Source: Comamonadaceae bacterium
Lineage (GTDB): Bacteria; Pseudomonadota; Gammaproteobacteria; Burkholderiales; Burkholderiaceae_C
Length of the DNA stretch: 64,000 bases
Direction: 5' to 3'
Assembly (NCBI GenBank): GCA_947455145.1
Contig: CANGME010000003.1
Span: forward strand, 62,001-126,000
Shown here: positions 19,194 through 31,169 of the stretch, piece by piece
How the letters are laid out: each line of letters starts with the position of its first letter
Position numbering within the stretch: position 1 is the stretch's first letter
Notes under the pieces: generated by a model
Seen by the model: the letters and a program-made list of their open reading frames with translations, nothing else
The model's database searches: none
What the model was told of the DNA's origin: nothing
Translations under genes and position numbers: made by a program

Positions 19194-19430
19194 GGATCAG
19201 GTCGGCGGCGCGCTCTGCTCCACGAATGTCCCCCGGCCTTCGGCCTCCTCCTTGATTTCGCTGCGCAGAGCGCACCACCGGCCTGATCCATTCAACGTGA
19301 TGGATATTCAACCGTCGAACTCCCACACTGTTCGCCGCCTCGGCGCTTGGGGTGAGTGGCGTAACGGCATCAAGGAGGAGGCCGCAGGCCGGGGGACAGC
19401 CGCGTAGCTACTCACCCCAAGTGCCGGGGC
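19194..19430. repeat. Compound palindromic repeat
   Basis: Three inverted repeats are interleaved: 19194-19218 with 19265-19289 (22 of 25 match), 19230-19256 with 19369-19395 (CCCCCGGCCTTCGGCCTCCT then CCTTGAT against its complement, one mismatch), and GGCGCTTGGGGTGAGT near 19342 with ACTCACCCCAAGTGCC near 19410. No open frame of note. Confidence 0.75.
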
Positions 19431-19447
19431 GTACAAAACCCCATTAG

Positions 19448-22350
<2,903 letters not shown>

Positions 22351-22371
22351 ACCCGCTTCAACTCAACACCC

Positions 22372-23316
22372 ATGACAAAACACCGCATCCTCATGAATGG
22401 CCGCCTGCTGCCCGCGCTAGAGCAGCAACTGGCGCAAGATTACGACCTGCACCCGCTGTGGAAAGAAGCCGACCCCGACGCCTTTCTGGCCCAACACGGG
22501 GCCGAGTTTGAAGGCCTGGTCACCTCGGCCCGCGTGGGTGCGTCTGCCGCGCTCATCAAAGCCCTGCCCGCGTTGAAAGTGATCTCATCTTTCGGTGTCG
22601 GCTATGAAACCATCGCCATCGCCGAAGCACAACAGCGTCACATTCCCATCGGCTACACGCCCGATGTATTGAACGACTGCGTGGCCGACACGGCTATGGG
22701 CTTGCTGATTGACGTGGCGCGCGGCATGAGCGCCTCTGACCGCTATGCGCGCGAGAAAAAATGGTTGAAATCGCCTTACCCTTTGACCACCCGCGTCAGC
22801 GGCAAGCGCCTGGGCATCGTGGGCCTGGGCCGCATCGGTCAAGTCATTGCCCGCCGCGCCAGTGGCTTTGACATGGACATCCGCTATCACAACCGCAAGC
22901 CCAATGCGGCACTGCCCTACGTCTACGAGCCCTCTCTGGCAGCGCTGGCCAGCTGGTGCGACTTTTTGGTGGTGGCCAGTGCAGGCGGTGCCGAGACCAA
23001 GCACCTGATCTCCCGCGACATCTTGAAGGCCCTGGGGCCGCGCGGCTTCTTGATCAACATCTCACGCGGCTCGGTGATTGATGAACTGGCGCTGATTGAA
23101 GCGCTGGAGCAAAACCAAATTGCCGGTGCGGGCTTGGACGTGTACGACGACGAGCCCAACATTCCTGAGCGCCTGCTGGCCCTGAATAACGCCGTGCTGC
23201 TGCCCCATTTGGCCAGCGCCACGCACGAGACGCGCCAAGCCATGGCTGATTTGGTGACGGACAACTTGCGCACATTTTTCAGCACTGGCCAAGTCAAAGT
23301 GGCTGTGCCTTCATAG
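22372..23316 (+). CDS. D-2-hydroxyacid dehydrogenase (glyoxylate/hydroxypyruvate reductase-like)
   Basis: 314-residue NAD(P)-dependent enzyme. The Rossmann motif GLGRIGQVIARRA (~residue 145), the substrate-binding arginine in NISRGSVIDELALIEAL, the acid in DVYDDEPNIPE and the catalytic histidine in LLPHLASATHETRQAM are all present. The residue set after the glycine loop (YHNRKPN) has a basic pair, which favours NADPH. It would reduce a 2-keto acid such as hydroxypyruvate, glyoxylate or tartronate semialdehyde. Its place after the second dehydratase suggests it works on a cleavage product. Confidence 0.9.
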   Translation: MTKHRILMNGRLLPALEQQLAQDYDLHPLWKEADPDAFLAQHGAEFEGLVTSARVGASAALIKALPALKVISSFGVGYETIAIAEAQQRHIPIGYTPDVLNDCVADTAMGLLIDVARGMSASDRYAREKKWLKSPYPLTTRVSGKRLGIVGLGRIGQVIARRASGFDMDIRYHNRKPNAALPYVYEPSLAALASWCDFLVVASAGGAETKHLISRDILKALGPRGFLINISRGSVIDELALIEALEQNQIAGAGLDVYDDEPNIPERLLALNNAVLLPHLASATHETRQAMADLVTDNLRTFFSTGQVKVAVPS

Positions 23317-23327
23317 TCCTATCTCGC

Positions 23328-23377
23328 CCGTTCGCCCTGAGCTTGTCGAAGGGCTTCGACAAGCTCAGCCCGAACGG
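23328..23377. repeat. REP-like palindrome, copy 4 (full)
   Basis: CCGTTCGCCCTGAGCTTGTC continuing GAAGGGCTTCGACAAGCTC and AGCCCGAACGG: a near-perfect inverted repeat that starts 11 bases after the stop of the preceding gene. It is the mirror of copy 1 at 677. Confidence 0.85.
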
Positions 23378-23419
23378 AGGAATGTCGTGATTTTCTAAAA
23401 CATCAATGGTAGGAACCTA

Positions 23420-24136
23420 ATGTCGCTCTCCCCCCAAACCCGCGCCCTGCTCATGCAGGTGAGCACCGCCACCCTGTGCACCGCCTTGTTCAAACGCGGC
23501 CTGAGCCACCAGTTCATCCAGAACGTGCAGCCGCTCAACCCCAGCCTGCCCAATATGGTGGGCGAGGCCTACACGCTGCGCTACATCCCCGCGCGTGAAG
23601 ACCTCAACCCTATCTCCGTGTTCCTCAACCCCGCCCACCCGCAGCGTGTGGCGGTGGAGCAATGCCCGCCAGGGTCGGTGATGGTGATCGACAGCCGCAA
23701 AGACGCGCGTGCCGCCTCAGCCGGTGGCATTTTGGTGTTGCGCATGATGCAGCGCGGCGTGGCCGGTGTGGTGACCGATGGCGGCTTTCGGGATTCGCCC
23801 GAGATCGCCACATTCAACATCCCCACCTACCATTCGCGCCCCAGCGCACCCACCAACCTCACCGTGCACCAGGCCATGGACATCAACGTGCCCATTGGCT
23901 GCGGCGACGCGCCCGTGTTCCCCGGTGATGTGATGGTGGGCGACGGAGAAGGCGTGGTCGTCATCCCCGCCCACATGGCCGACGAGATTGCCGCAGAGGC
24001 CACCGAGATGACGGCATTTGAAGACTTTGTTGCCGAGAAGGTGCGCGAGGGTCGATCCATCGTGGGCCTGTACCCGCCCACCCACGAGCAAAGCCGCATC
24101 GACTTTGAAGTCTGGCGCAAAGCCAACAATCGCTAA
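23420..24136 (+). CDS. RraA-like / 4-hydroxy-2-oxo acid aldolase family protein (2)
   Basis: 238-residue RraA-like protein, paralogous to the one at 4867. Motifs: VIDSRKDARAASAGGIL, RGVAGVVTDGGFRDS (Arg and Asp of the active site), IGCGDAPVFPGDVMVGDGEGVVVIP. In this family the aldolase members cleave 4-hydroxy-2-oxo acids to pyruvate and a second oxo compound. It may cut the keto-deoxy acid made by one of the nearby dehydratases. The ATG at 23420 follows GTAGGAACC. A Bug gene follows after 28 bp. Confidence 0.85.
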   Translation: MSLSPQTRALLMQVSTATLCTALFKRGLSHQFIQNVQPLNPSLPNMVGEAYTLRYIPAREDLNPISVFLNPAHPQRVAVEQCPPGSVMVIDSRKDARAASAGGILVLRMMQRGVAGVVTDGGFRDSPEIATFNIPTYHSRPSAPTNLTVHQAMDINVPIGCGDAPVFPGDVMVGDGEGVVVIPAHMADEIAAEATEMTAFEDFVAEKVREGRSIVGLYPPTHEQSRIDFEVWRKANNR

Positions 24137-24164
24137 ACCCTGCACCCACACAAGGAGTCCGACC

Positions 24165-25148
24165 ATGAATTTTCAAAACTCAAAACGACATGCCCTGTTG
24201 ATTCTGGGCCTCGGCCTCTTGTGCCTGAACACGCACGCACAAACCACCCCCTGGCCCACCAAGCCCGTCACTGTCATCGTGCCTTTTGCCGCAGGGGGTG
24301 GCACCGACATCGGCACCCGCATCGTGGCGCAACGCCTGTCGCAACTCTGGGGCCAATCGGTGGTGGTGGACAACCGGGGCGGCGCGGGCGGCAACGTGGG
24401 GCTTGAATTGGCCTCACGCGCAAAGCCCGACGGCTACACCCTGCTCACCGGCAACGTGGGCACGCAGTCCATCAACCCCACGCTGTACAAAAAACTCAGC
24501 TACAACCCCGACACCGCCTTTACGCCCATCGGCCTGTTTGCCGAGCTGCCTTTTGTGCTGGCCGTCACGCCCACTCTGCCCGCCAAAAACGTTAAAGAAC
24601 TGGTCGCCCTGGCCAAGTCCCGCCCCGGCCAGCTCACCTACGCCAGCTCGGGCAACGGTGGCTCGCCCCACCTCTCGGCCGAGACCTTCAAGATCGCCAC
24701 CGGCACGCACATCCTGCACATCCCCTACCGAGGCGGCGGCCCAGCCATGATCGATTTGATCTCGGGCAATGTGGACATGATTTTTGTGTCGGTACTGGAG
24801 ACCTCGGCCCACATCAAAGCAGGCAAACTCCGCGCTCTGGCCATCAGCAGCAAAAGCCGCGTGCCCGCCCTGCCCGACGTGCCCACGCTGGAAGAAGCCG
24901 GCGTGACAGGCGCAGAGTCCGGCTCATGGATAGGCCTGCTCGCCCCCGCCGACACGCCCAAGGACATTGTGGAAAAAATCTCCAAAGACCTGCAACAGGT
25001 ATTGGCCATGCCAGACGTGCAGCAACAACTCATCGCCCAAGGCGCTTTGGCCAAAGGCGGCACACCGGCCGAGTTTGCGCAACTCATCGCCAGCGACCGC
25101 AAGCGCTACGCCAAGATCATTTTGGACAACAAGCTCACGGTGGATTGA
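24165..25148 (+). CDS. Bug-family substrate-binding protein (5)
   Basis: 327-residue periplasmic binding protein. The ATG at 24165 is fixed by AAGGAG upstream and gives a signal peptide ending THA-QTT. Motifs: [82 protein letters not shown]. The last 39 bases (AKIILDNKLTVD and stop) reappear as an isolated near-copy at 34794 beyond the Zorya island, so the gene marks the left border of that island. Confidence 0.9.
   Translation: MNFQNSKRHALLILGLGLLCLNTHAQTTPWPTKPVTVIVPFAAGGGTDIGTRIVAQRLSQLWGQSVVVDNRGGAGGNVGLELASRAKPDGYTLLTGNVGTQSINPTLYKKLSYNPDTAFTPIGLFAELPFVLAVTPTLPAKNVKELVALAKSRPGQLTYASSGNGGSPHLSAETFKIATGTHILHIPYRGGGPAMIDLISGNVDMIFVSVLETSAHIKAGKLRALAISSKSRVPALPDVPTLEEAGVTGAESGSWIGLLAPADTPKDIVEKISKDLQQVLAMPDVQQQLIAQGALAKGGTPAEFAQLIASDRKRYAKIILDNKLTVD
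25110..25148 (+). repeat. Left copy of the 39-bp island-border repeat
   Basis: The last 12 codons and the stop of Bug(5). 35 of 39 bases match 34794-34832, and both copies keep the reading frame and stop codon. The 216 bp between this and zorD hold no recognisable feature. Confidence 0.7.
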
Positions 25149-25364
25149 GCGATTGCGATTGGGAGCATTTTCGTCTCAGAAGCCTGCTTTGCATCGGGGC
25201 CGGTCGATCACGGTTTCCGGCTGTGGGTCAGGTCCCGACCAGTAGGAGTCGTCGCGGGCCCTTCAGATCCATTGCGGTCATTGGCTTTGCGCAATTAGCG
25301 ATAGCTGTCATTCGACCGTGTCAGTTTTCCCAAGAACTGAGCAGCATCGGCACTAGCTCCGCGA

Positions 25365-28300
25365 TTATCCAAAATCCGCAAAATCCGAAGCCTTCAGGTC
25401 ACTGCAACCATTCAGCATATCTGCAGCCAGCGCACGCTTCTTACCCAGCAATGCATCGAGGCGTACATCGAAACTCGGAAATTTATCGCTCACCACGCCA
25501 GGGTAATACACCTGCACTGTGCGGGTTTGGCCGATCCGGTAAGCACGGGCGGTGGCTTGATCTTCTTTGGCTGGATTCCAGGTGCGGGTGAAGTGGATCA
25601 CGTGGTTGGCTGCTTGAATATTCACACCGAAACCAACGGCCAGGGGTGAAAGGATGATTACGTTGAAGCCCGGCTTCTGCTGAAAAGCATCAATCAACTG
25701 CTGGCGGTTCTCGCTGGCACGCGGATCGGCAGATGTATCGCCGTTCACGATGCTGGCCGCTATGCCAAAGAACGCGGCAATCACACGCTGCAGCATGATT
25801 TGTAGGTCGCGAAACTCGCAGAACACAATGACTTTGTGCATTCCAGCCTGGTCAGCGGCAAGCGTCTTGAGTAATTCCATCATCCAGCCCATCTTTGGAG
25901 ACTCATTCACCAATCGCTCAATTGGGAGCTGGTGTGTTGTGGCTTCAGCAAAACCATGTGGGTCAGAACATATTTTTCGGATGGCTTGCAGCGCCTGCAG
26001 TTGCGCTGACGGGTTGGTGGCCCGCTGTTCGCGCAACACATTCAATGCGCCCTCGTAAAGCCCCAACTGGTAAGGCGACATCGGCAGCCCCTTGCACAGC
26101 ACATTTTCAATCGGCGTTGGCAAATCCTTGGCAACCTCTGTTTTCTTACGGTGCAGTATTTGCGGTTCGATGACTGCCCGCAGCTCTTTCACTTTGGCCA
26201 TCTGCTCTTCGGTTTTGGCCTCAATCGGCTGACGGTACGTGCGCGAGAAGTGACTTAGCGCGCCCAACATCCCCGGCTGCACAAAGTCGAACAGGCACCA
26301 CAAATCTGCCAGGGTATTTTCTACAGGTGTGCCGGTGCAAGCAATCCGAAACCGCACTTTTTGCTTTTTGGCGGAACGGGTGACCAGGGCCGCTGGCGTT
26401 TTGATCTTCTGCGCTTCGTCACAGACCATGATTGACCAGGACTGGCTGGCCATGGCGAACTCCAGGTCACGCATGGTCTCGTAGGTGGTCAGCACCAACC
26501 GGGCATCGCCACGCCAGCCTTTTTTCAGCAAATTCGTTACACCTTGCGCTTTCAGCTCGGCATCCAGATCGTTCTTGCTCACACGCAGCGACTTCAGAGC
26601 AGCACCGTAAAGCGTCAACAGTGGCAGGGTTCCCGGCTCAAAAAATCGATTCAATTCATTGCGCCAGTTTTCCAGCAAGGCCACCGGGGCCACGATAAGG
26701 GCCGGAGGCAAAGTTGGGTCAGCTTCAAAACATGACGCGATAAACGTCAGTAGTTGCAGGGTTTTCCCAAGCCCCATATCGTCGGCCAGCACCGTGCCAC
26801 GGCAGCTGTCAGGTGACAGTTCCCAGAGGTTTTGCAGCCATGCAACGCCCACCAACTGGTAAGACTTCAGCTGCACATCAGGGCGTAGCGACCGGGGCAA
26901 GACGGGCTCGCGGTCAGCGGGCATCCGCAGTGCACCAGCACGTGTTTCGGTGTAGTCAATGTCTTCCAGGTTGCGTTTGATGACCAGTCGTTTTTGTGGC
27001 TGGGGTGCCGTGTTTTCACGACCCGGATTGAACTCTTTGCGCTCCAGTTCGAGCTGTACGCGGGCCAGTGCATCCACCGCACGGCGCGCATCTGCAATCG
27101 GCACGGGGGTCTTGAGACCTGGCACTTGCACTGACGGCAAGCGGTCCAGTTCGGCAGCTCTTACAGCTTGTTGTAGCGAAAGAACCTCACCAAAGGTCAG
27201 CGGTACAAAGGTCGGCGCTTCGCCTGCCGGGTCTTCTATACGTAACCCGACAGTGACGTTTTCCTCGAACCAGTCGCCACCTTCATCGTCACGCGTGATC
27301 ACAGGGGTCAAAAATGGCTTTTCGACACCAATCGCTTCGATACGATCCGAGTAACGGCTCAAATCCAGCACTTCCGATGCCGTCCACAGATTCGGGCCAC
27401 TCCATTCGCGCAACCATGTTTCCAGCGTAACCAAATGGTCGGATGTGTCGCCGACGATCTCCAGCTCATGGTGCTGCCAGTGAATGCACTGGGAACCGTC
27501 ATCAATACAACGACTGAGCTTGGCAGTAAAACGACTCAAGTCATCAGGGTCAACAAACCAAAGCGTGTCGGCCTTACTTGCCGCGTCGCTTTGTTCTTCG
27601 ATCAGCAACGCTACCTGCAAAACCTCGCCGTACTCGCCACGCGAAACGTGGGGTGCGAATTGCTTGAAGTGAATGCCAGCGGCATCGCGAGCTTTTTCAA
27701 ACTGGTCAGGATCGATGACTGCGTGTGCATCGTCGCCAAGAATGCCAAATGGATTGCGGACAAACGCCTCGGCCCGTGGACCTGATGCACGGCGCCCCGG
27801 CATTCGTTTGATTTCGGCCAGCACCGTCTTGACTTCGGGCGTGAGTACCACGCGAACAAGAGCTGGCCCGTCGGGCACGTCGTAACTGTCTTGCAACGGC
27901 AGGCGATCAAACTGATTGAGCCACTGCTCGGGGGCTTCGTCAAAGCCTGGGATCACTTCCAGAATTTTGGCGTCACCATAGCCCCTGCGTTCCATCGCAA
28001 GCCGCAGTCGGTCAGGCGTCAGGATGATCGTTCTTGCGACATAGTCCGACACGGGGCAACCACTGGATGTGGCCAACTGACGCATGCGCCCGAATGATCG
28101 CTCCTTGAAAGACTGCGTGCGATCGGCGACCGGAGTTGAATGAAAACGTCCAAGTTCATTTAGTAGCAGGTGCATCGGTTCTGGTAACAACGTTGCTACG
28201 CCACCCACATCCAGCACGCGCCCCACTAGCTTGGGTGTCGGGTACAAACCGCGCCCCTGCTGATCAATCCAATCATCCAGAAAAACAGCAAAATCCGGGT

Positions 28301-28652
28301 CCATCAAGGCCCCGCGACTTGTGAGCCGTGGCCGCGCCTCGGCCGATGGCGGGATCAACAGGGCATTACGGTACGCACTGAATTCAGCGTGCTGAAGTAA
28401 GGCGTAAACGTCCGGCCAAGACAATAGAAATTCTGACTCTCGCCGTTCACCGTAGCCATCAAGAAAAATCTGGGCCAGTCGCGCACCAAGGTCAGCGGTT
28501 TTTTCATACGCAAAAGGCTTGGCTAGCCACTCAGAAGCAGTCGTATCAGGCGGTGCACCATAACGGATGCCATCGGCATCGAATGCAGCTGCGGGTTGTT
28601 GTGTGGGTGTAAGCGATACTGACACCCCCTTTTTGAACAGTGCATCAAACAT
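25365..28652 (-). CDS. zorD: Zorya defence protein ZorD, SNF2-type helicase
   Basis: 1095-residue cytosolic effector of the type I Zorya system. The N-terminal ~580 residues have no motif I recognise. The C-terminal half is a SNF2 helicase: Walker A DDMGLGKT (~residue 625), the DEAQ box (~744), TGTPVENTLADLW, VIFCEFRDLQ and the RAYRIGQTR motif VI (~1035). In E. coli Zorya, ZorD is reported as an autoinhibited nuclease-helicase that acts on phage DNA. Start is 3 bases after the zorC stop, in line with one operon. It is the last gene and its 3' end faces the Bug gene. Length is close to known ZorD (~1080). Confidence 0.93.
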   Translation of the reverse strand: MFDALFKKGVSVSLTPTQQPAAAFDADGIRYGAPPDTTASEWLAKPFAYEKTADLGARLAQIFLDGYGERRESEFLLSWPDVYALLQHAEFSAYRNALLIPPSAEARPRLTSRGALMDPDFAVFLDDWIDQQGRGLYPTPKLVGRVLDVGGVATLLPEPMHLLLNELGRFHSTPVADRTQSFKERSFGRMRQLATSSGCPVSDYVARTIILTPDRLRLAMERRGYGDAKILEVIPGFDEAPEQWLNQFDRLPLQDSYDVPDGPALVRVVLTPEVKTVLAEIKRMPGRRASGPRAEAFVRNPFGILGDDAHAVIDPDQFEKARDAAGIHFKQFAPHVSRGEYGEVLQVALLIEEQSDAASKADTLWFVDPDDLSRFTAKLSRCIDDGSQCIHWQHHELEIVGDTSDHLVTLETWLREWSGPNLWTASEVLDLSRYSDRIEAIGVEKPFLTPVITRDDEGGDWFEENVTVGLRIEDPAGEAPTFVPLTFGEVLSLQQAVRAAELDRLPSVQVPGLKTPVPIADARRAVDALARVQLELERKEFNPGRENTAPQPQKRLVIKRNLEDIDYTETRAGALRMPADREPVLPRSLRPDVQLKSYQLVGVAWLQNLWELSPDSCRGTVLADDMGLGKTLQLLTFIASCFEADPTLPPALIVAPVALLENWRNELNRFFEPGTLPLLTLYGAALKSLRVSKNDLDAELKAQGVTNLLKKGWRGDARLVLTTYETMRDLEFAMASQSWSIMVCDEAQKIKTPAALVTRSAKKQKVRFRIACTGTPVENTLADLWCLFDFVQPGMLGALSHFSRTYRQPIEAKTEEQMAKVKELRAVIEPQILHRKKTEVAKDLPTPIENVLCKGLPMSPYQLGLYEGALNVLREQRATNPSAQLQALQAIRKICSDPHGFAEATTHQLPIERLVNESPKMGWMMELLKTLAADQAGMHKVIVFCEFRDLQIMLQRVIAAFFGIAASIVNGDTSADPRASENRQQLIDAFQQKPGFNVIILSPLAVGFGVNIQAANHVIHFTRTWNPAKEDQATARAYRIGQTRTVQVYYPGVVSDKFPSFDVRLDALLGKKRALAADMLNGCSDLKASDFADFG

Positions 28653-28655
28653 TGA

Positions 28656-30410
28656 TTAATCCTCGCCTTTTAACCAAAAGCCTTTGCCTTCTTTGTAGCG
28701 GAAGCCATGTCGATCAAGCACAGCGGCGAACCCAACACGCGTATTGCGATCAGGGATCAATATCCACAATGCACCGGCATTAGGTCGGTTATCTTCCCAT
28801 TCGATGCCGTGCGAGGCGCACAAAGTAAAAACGGAATTCAACTCTGATTGCGGCACGTGTTGCCGCTCTGATTTTTGGTTGACCATTGGCGCAGGGGCCG
28901 TGTTTTCCCGCAAAGCTTGCGTGGGCAACGTGGGGAGGGTAACTAGGGCGGGCCGCGGTGACACCGGATATCCCGCAAGCAGTTCCCCTTTCGACAATGG
29001 CACTGACTGCAGTAGTCTTCTCAGCTCGTAGTCAAAGCGCCCCTCCCAATACGACATATGCGACAGCCTTGTTGCCAATGCCTTTTGTTTCAACTCTGCA
29101 ATGGTGAAAATCCTTCGATCGAGGCTGGTTCGAAATTCAGATGCTGCAAAAACATAGCAAGCATTTCCTGTCACGCCAAATTCAATAATCAGTAGCTGAC
29201 CGATCCGCATCACAAACGCATTGTTTTGGTGGTTGCTGTCGTTCAGTACGCGATCGCGCCCGGACATCCGCTTGCGCAATTCCATGAAGGGTGCGCTGTG
29301 GTTGTCCCTCGCATTGGTACCCAATACAAACCACATGTCTGTAATTTTTGGCTCCCACTTCAGCCAGTAGTTCAGGCGGCGCAGGTCAGCCGATCCGTCT
29401 TGCGCCAGCAATTCAAAGAAGTCTTTGATCAAACGTCGTTTCAACCAGCCGTTGACCATTTGGCGCGTCGGCTCATGGTTCACATGGGCATCCCAAGCGG
29501 TGCGATTGATCCATGGGTTGCCTATCCAATGAATGCAGGTGTCACGCAATCCGGCATGTTCAGGTTGACTGGCGCAGGTGCAATAGCGAATAACGACCAA
29601 GGCCGTCGCCTGAATCGCCAACGCTGCAGGCAAGGTGATCTCCCCACGCCCATCAATCAAATCAAGAAGTCGAGTCAGCTCACTCAAAAATTTTGTATCC
29701 GTGAAAGCACAAACCACGCGCACGTAGCCCATTAGGGCATCCTGCAAAACCCAAGACGAGCCCTCGATTCCCAGGCCAGAACAGATATCTTTCAGCTCTG
29801 TCGCATCACCACGGCTCAGCCCTTTGGCGTAACGACTGCAAGGGTCATCTGTCAGCAGATTTTTGTGGTCATGCAAGGTCTGCAACCAGTCGGGAACGGT
29901 GCCTCGTGCTTTTGCGGCTTTGCGCGTTGGTAGCAGGTGGTCGTTCAGGTAACTGCGCAAGTGCTGCCAATTGCCGACAGCGTCGCTACCGGCAGTTGCA
30001 TAGCGGTCAAACCCAAAATACCCCGTTAATAGCCCTTGATAACAGCGGCGAAATTGTCTGGGCTGTGCGTCATAGCCGGATACCAAATGCAGCAATTCAT
30101 TAAACAACACAGGCTTGTCAATAAGTCGCCATTGGTCTTTACCTGCCGGTACAGTGACGCCGTGGCAAACGTATTTGAGCTCAGTAAAACTGGCAACCTG
30201 CTGTGTTTTGAAAAATTTCTGCAGAGACGACTTAAGCAAGTCATCCGTGGGCGGGCGACCGCCATCGCCCCCCAGATCGCGCTGTAGGCTACGCAATGCC
30301 TCCGTCATCACACGCGGGTTGCCCCACTCGACGGCATGTGAAATAAGACGGGGGCTCAGTTCGGCTTGAAGCCGGGCACGCAGCGCGTCTAACGGTCCAG
30401 GATTGGGCAT
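28656..30410 (-). CDS. zorC: Zorya defence protein ZorC (EH-signature domain)
   Basis: 584-residue protein, a size expected for ZorC of type I Zorya. The key part is IGQLLIIEFGVTGNACYVF with Glu410 and, 41 residues later, RLSHMSYWEGRFD with His451. Spacing and context fit the glutamate and histidine that name the EH-signature domain and are reported essential in E. coli ZorC. A short basic C-terminal region with a separate fold-like segment (SELNSVFTLCASHGIEW) follows a Pro-rich linker around residue 500. It overlaps the end of zorB by 22 bases. ZorC is thought to be recruited with ZorD by the activated membrane motor. Confidence 0.92.
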   Translation of the reverse strand: MPNPGPLDALRARLQAELSPRLISHAVEWGNPRVMTEALRSLQRDLGGDGGRPPTDDLLKSSLQKFFKTQQVASFTELKYVCHGVTVPAGKDQWRLIDKPVLFNELLHLVSGYDAQPRQFRRCYQGLLTGYFGFDRYATAGSDAVGNWQHLRSYLNDHLLPTRKAAKARGTVPDWLQTLHDHKNLLTDDPCSRYAKGLSRGDATELKDICSGLGIEGSSWVLQDALMGYVRVVCAFTDTKFLSELTRLLDLIDGRGEITLPAALAIQATALVVIRYCTCASQPEHAGLRDTCIHWIGNPWINRTAWDAHVNHEPTRQMVNGWLKRRLIKDFFELLAQDGSADLRRLNYWLKWEPKITDMWFVLGTNARDNHSAPFMELRKRMSGRDRVLNDSNHQNNAFVMRIGQLLIIEFGVTGNACYVFAASEFRTSLDRRIFTIAELKQKALATRLSHMSYWEGRFDYELRRLLQSVPLSKGELLAGYPVSPRPALVTLPTLPTQALRENTAPAPMVNQKSERQHVPQSELNSVFTLCASHGIEWEDNRPNAGALWILIPDRNTRVGFAAVLDRHGFRYKEGKGFWLKGED

Positions 30411-31153
30411 CGCTCTTTGGGGTCAAGTGCTTGGGCTAGCACAGCTGCATCCACGGCTGGCGCAGGATTCTCACGCTCATAGCTGCGCTCCTGTCGACTT
30501 TTGAATTCGAGTTTGAACTCGATTCGACGGCTATCCTCAGCAGTTGCACGAAGGGAGTTGAAAGATGCGCCACCCACAAAGAATTGTGTCGCAATCTGTT
30601 CTCGATCCACAACTGGGAGTGACGCATCACCGTTGGCCGGATCACGCAACAACTCGCAAATTACCCGCTCACTGCGCTCCAGACTGAGATTCAGATTGAA
30701 CAGATATTTGCCACTTTGACTTGCATAGCCTTCGACGACAGCACGCTTGAACCAGTACTTACCGGCATCGGTGACGCGCAGACGCTCCAGCAGCTTAGGA
30801 GTGAACGAATGAAGCAGTTGACGCTGTGGTGTTGTCAATGTGTTTTGACCGTTTCCAAAAAGTCCGCGAGGGCCAAAATCAATAGTGTTGCCAATTACTC
30901 GCACACCTTCAAATTCCTTTTTCGAGACAACCTGCTTAATTTCCGCCATCAACGCAGCAATGGCTTCGACTCGCTCCCGGTCTTCGCGCTCGTCTTCTGA
31001 CACCTTCTTAGTCACGGCCAGCAAAGCCACGGTTAAAGCCACCAAAAAAAGCACCATCAGCGCCGACATCAAATCGGAAAATGAAATCCAGAAAGGCTTT
31101 TCACCCTCTTCGCGCCCACGTCGGCGCGTTGCCATTCGTACACCATCAAACAT
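30389..31153 (-). CDS. zorB: Zorya defence protein ZorB (MotB/OmpA-like stator subunit)
   Basis: 254-residue inner-membrane protein with one N-terminal span in WISFSDLMSALMVLFLVALT; Asp27 just before the span is the ion-carrying aspartate of MotB-type stators. The periplasmic OmpA-like peptidoglycan-binding domain is visible from FGPRGLFGNGQNTLTT to VEGYASQSGKYLFNLNLSLERSERV. ZorB dimers sit inside a ZorA pentamer to form a proton-driven motor anchored to the cell wall. The ATG at 31153 lies 16 bases after the zorA stop, with GAAGGG upstream; ATG at 31135 is a second possibility. Confidence 0.94.
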   Translation of the reverse strand: MFDGVRMATRRRGREEGEKPFWISFSDLMSALMVLFLVALTVALLAVTKKVSEDEREDRERVEAIAALMAEIKQVVSKKEFEGVRVIGNTIDFGPRGLFGNGQNTLTTPQRQLLHSFTPKLLERLRVTDAGKYWFKRAVVEGYASQSGKYLFNLNLSLERSERVICELLRDPANGDASLPVVDREQIATQFFVGGASFNSLRATAEDSRRIEFKLEFKSRQERSYERENPAPAVDAAVLAQALDPKERCPILDR

Positions 31154-31169
31154 TTTTTACTGCCCTTCG

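Noticed and set aside
25149-25364. Possible gene between Bug(5) and zorD
   Set aside because: The only open frames are continuations of shadow frames; no start with a ribosome site and no motif.
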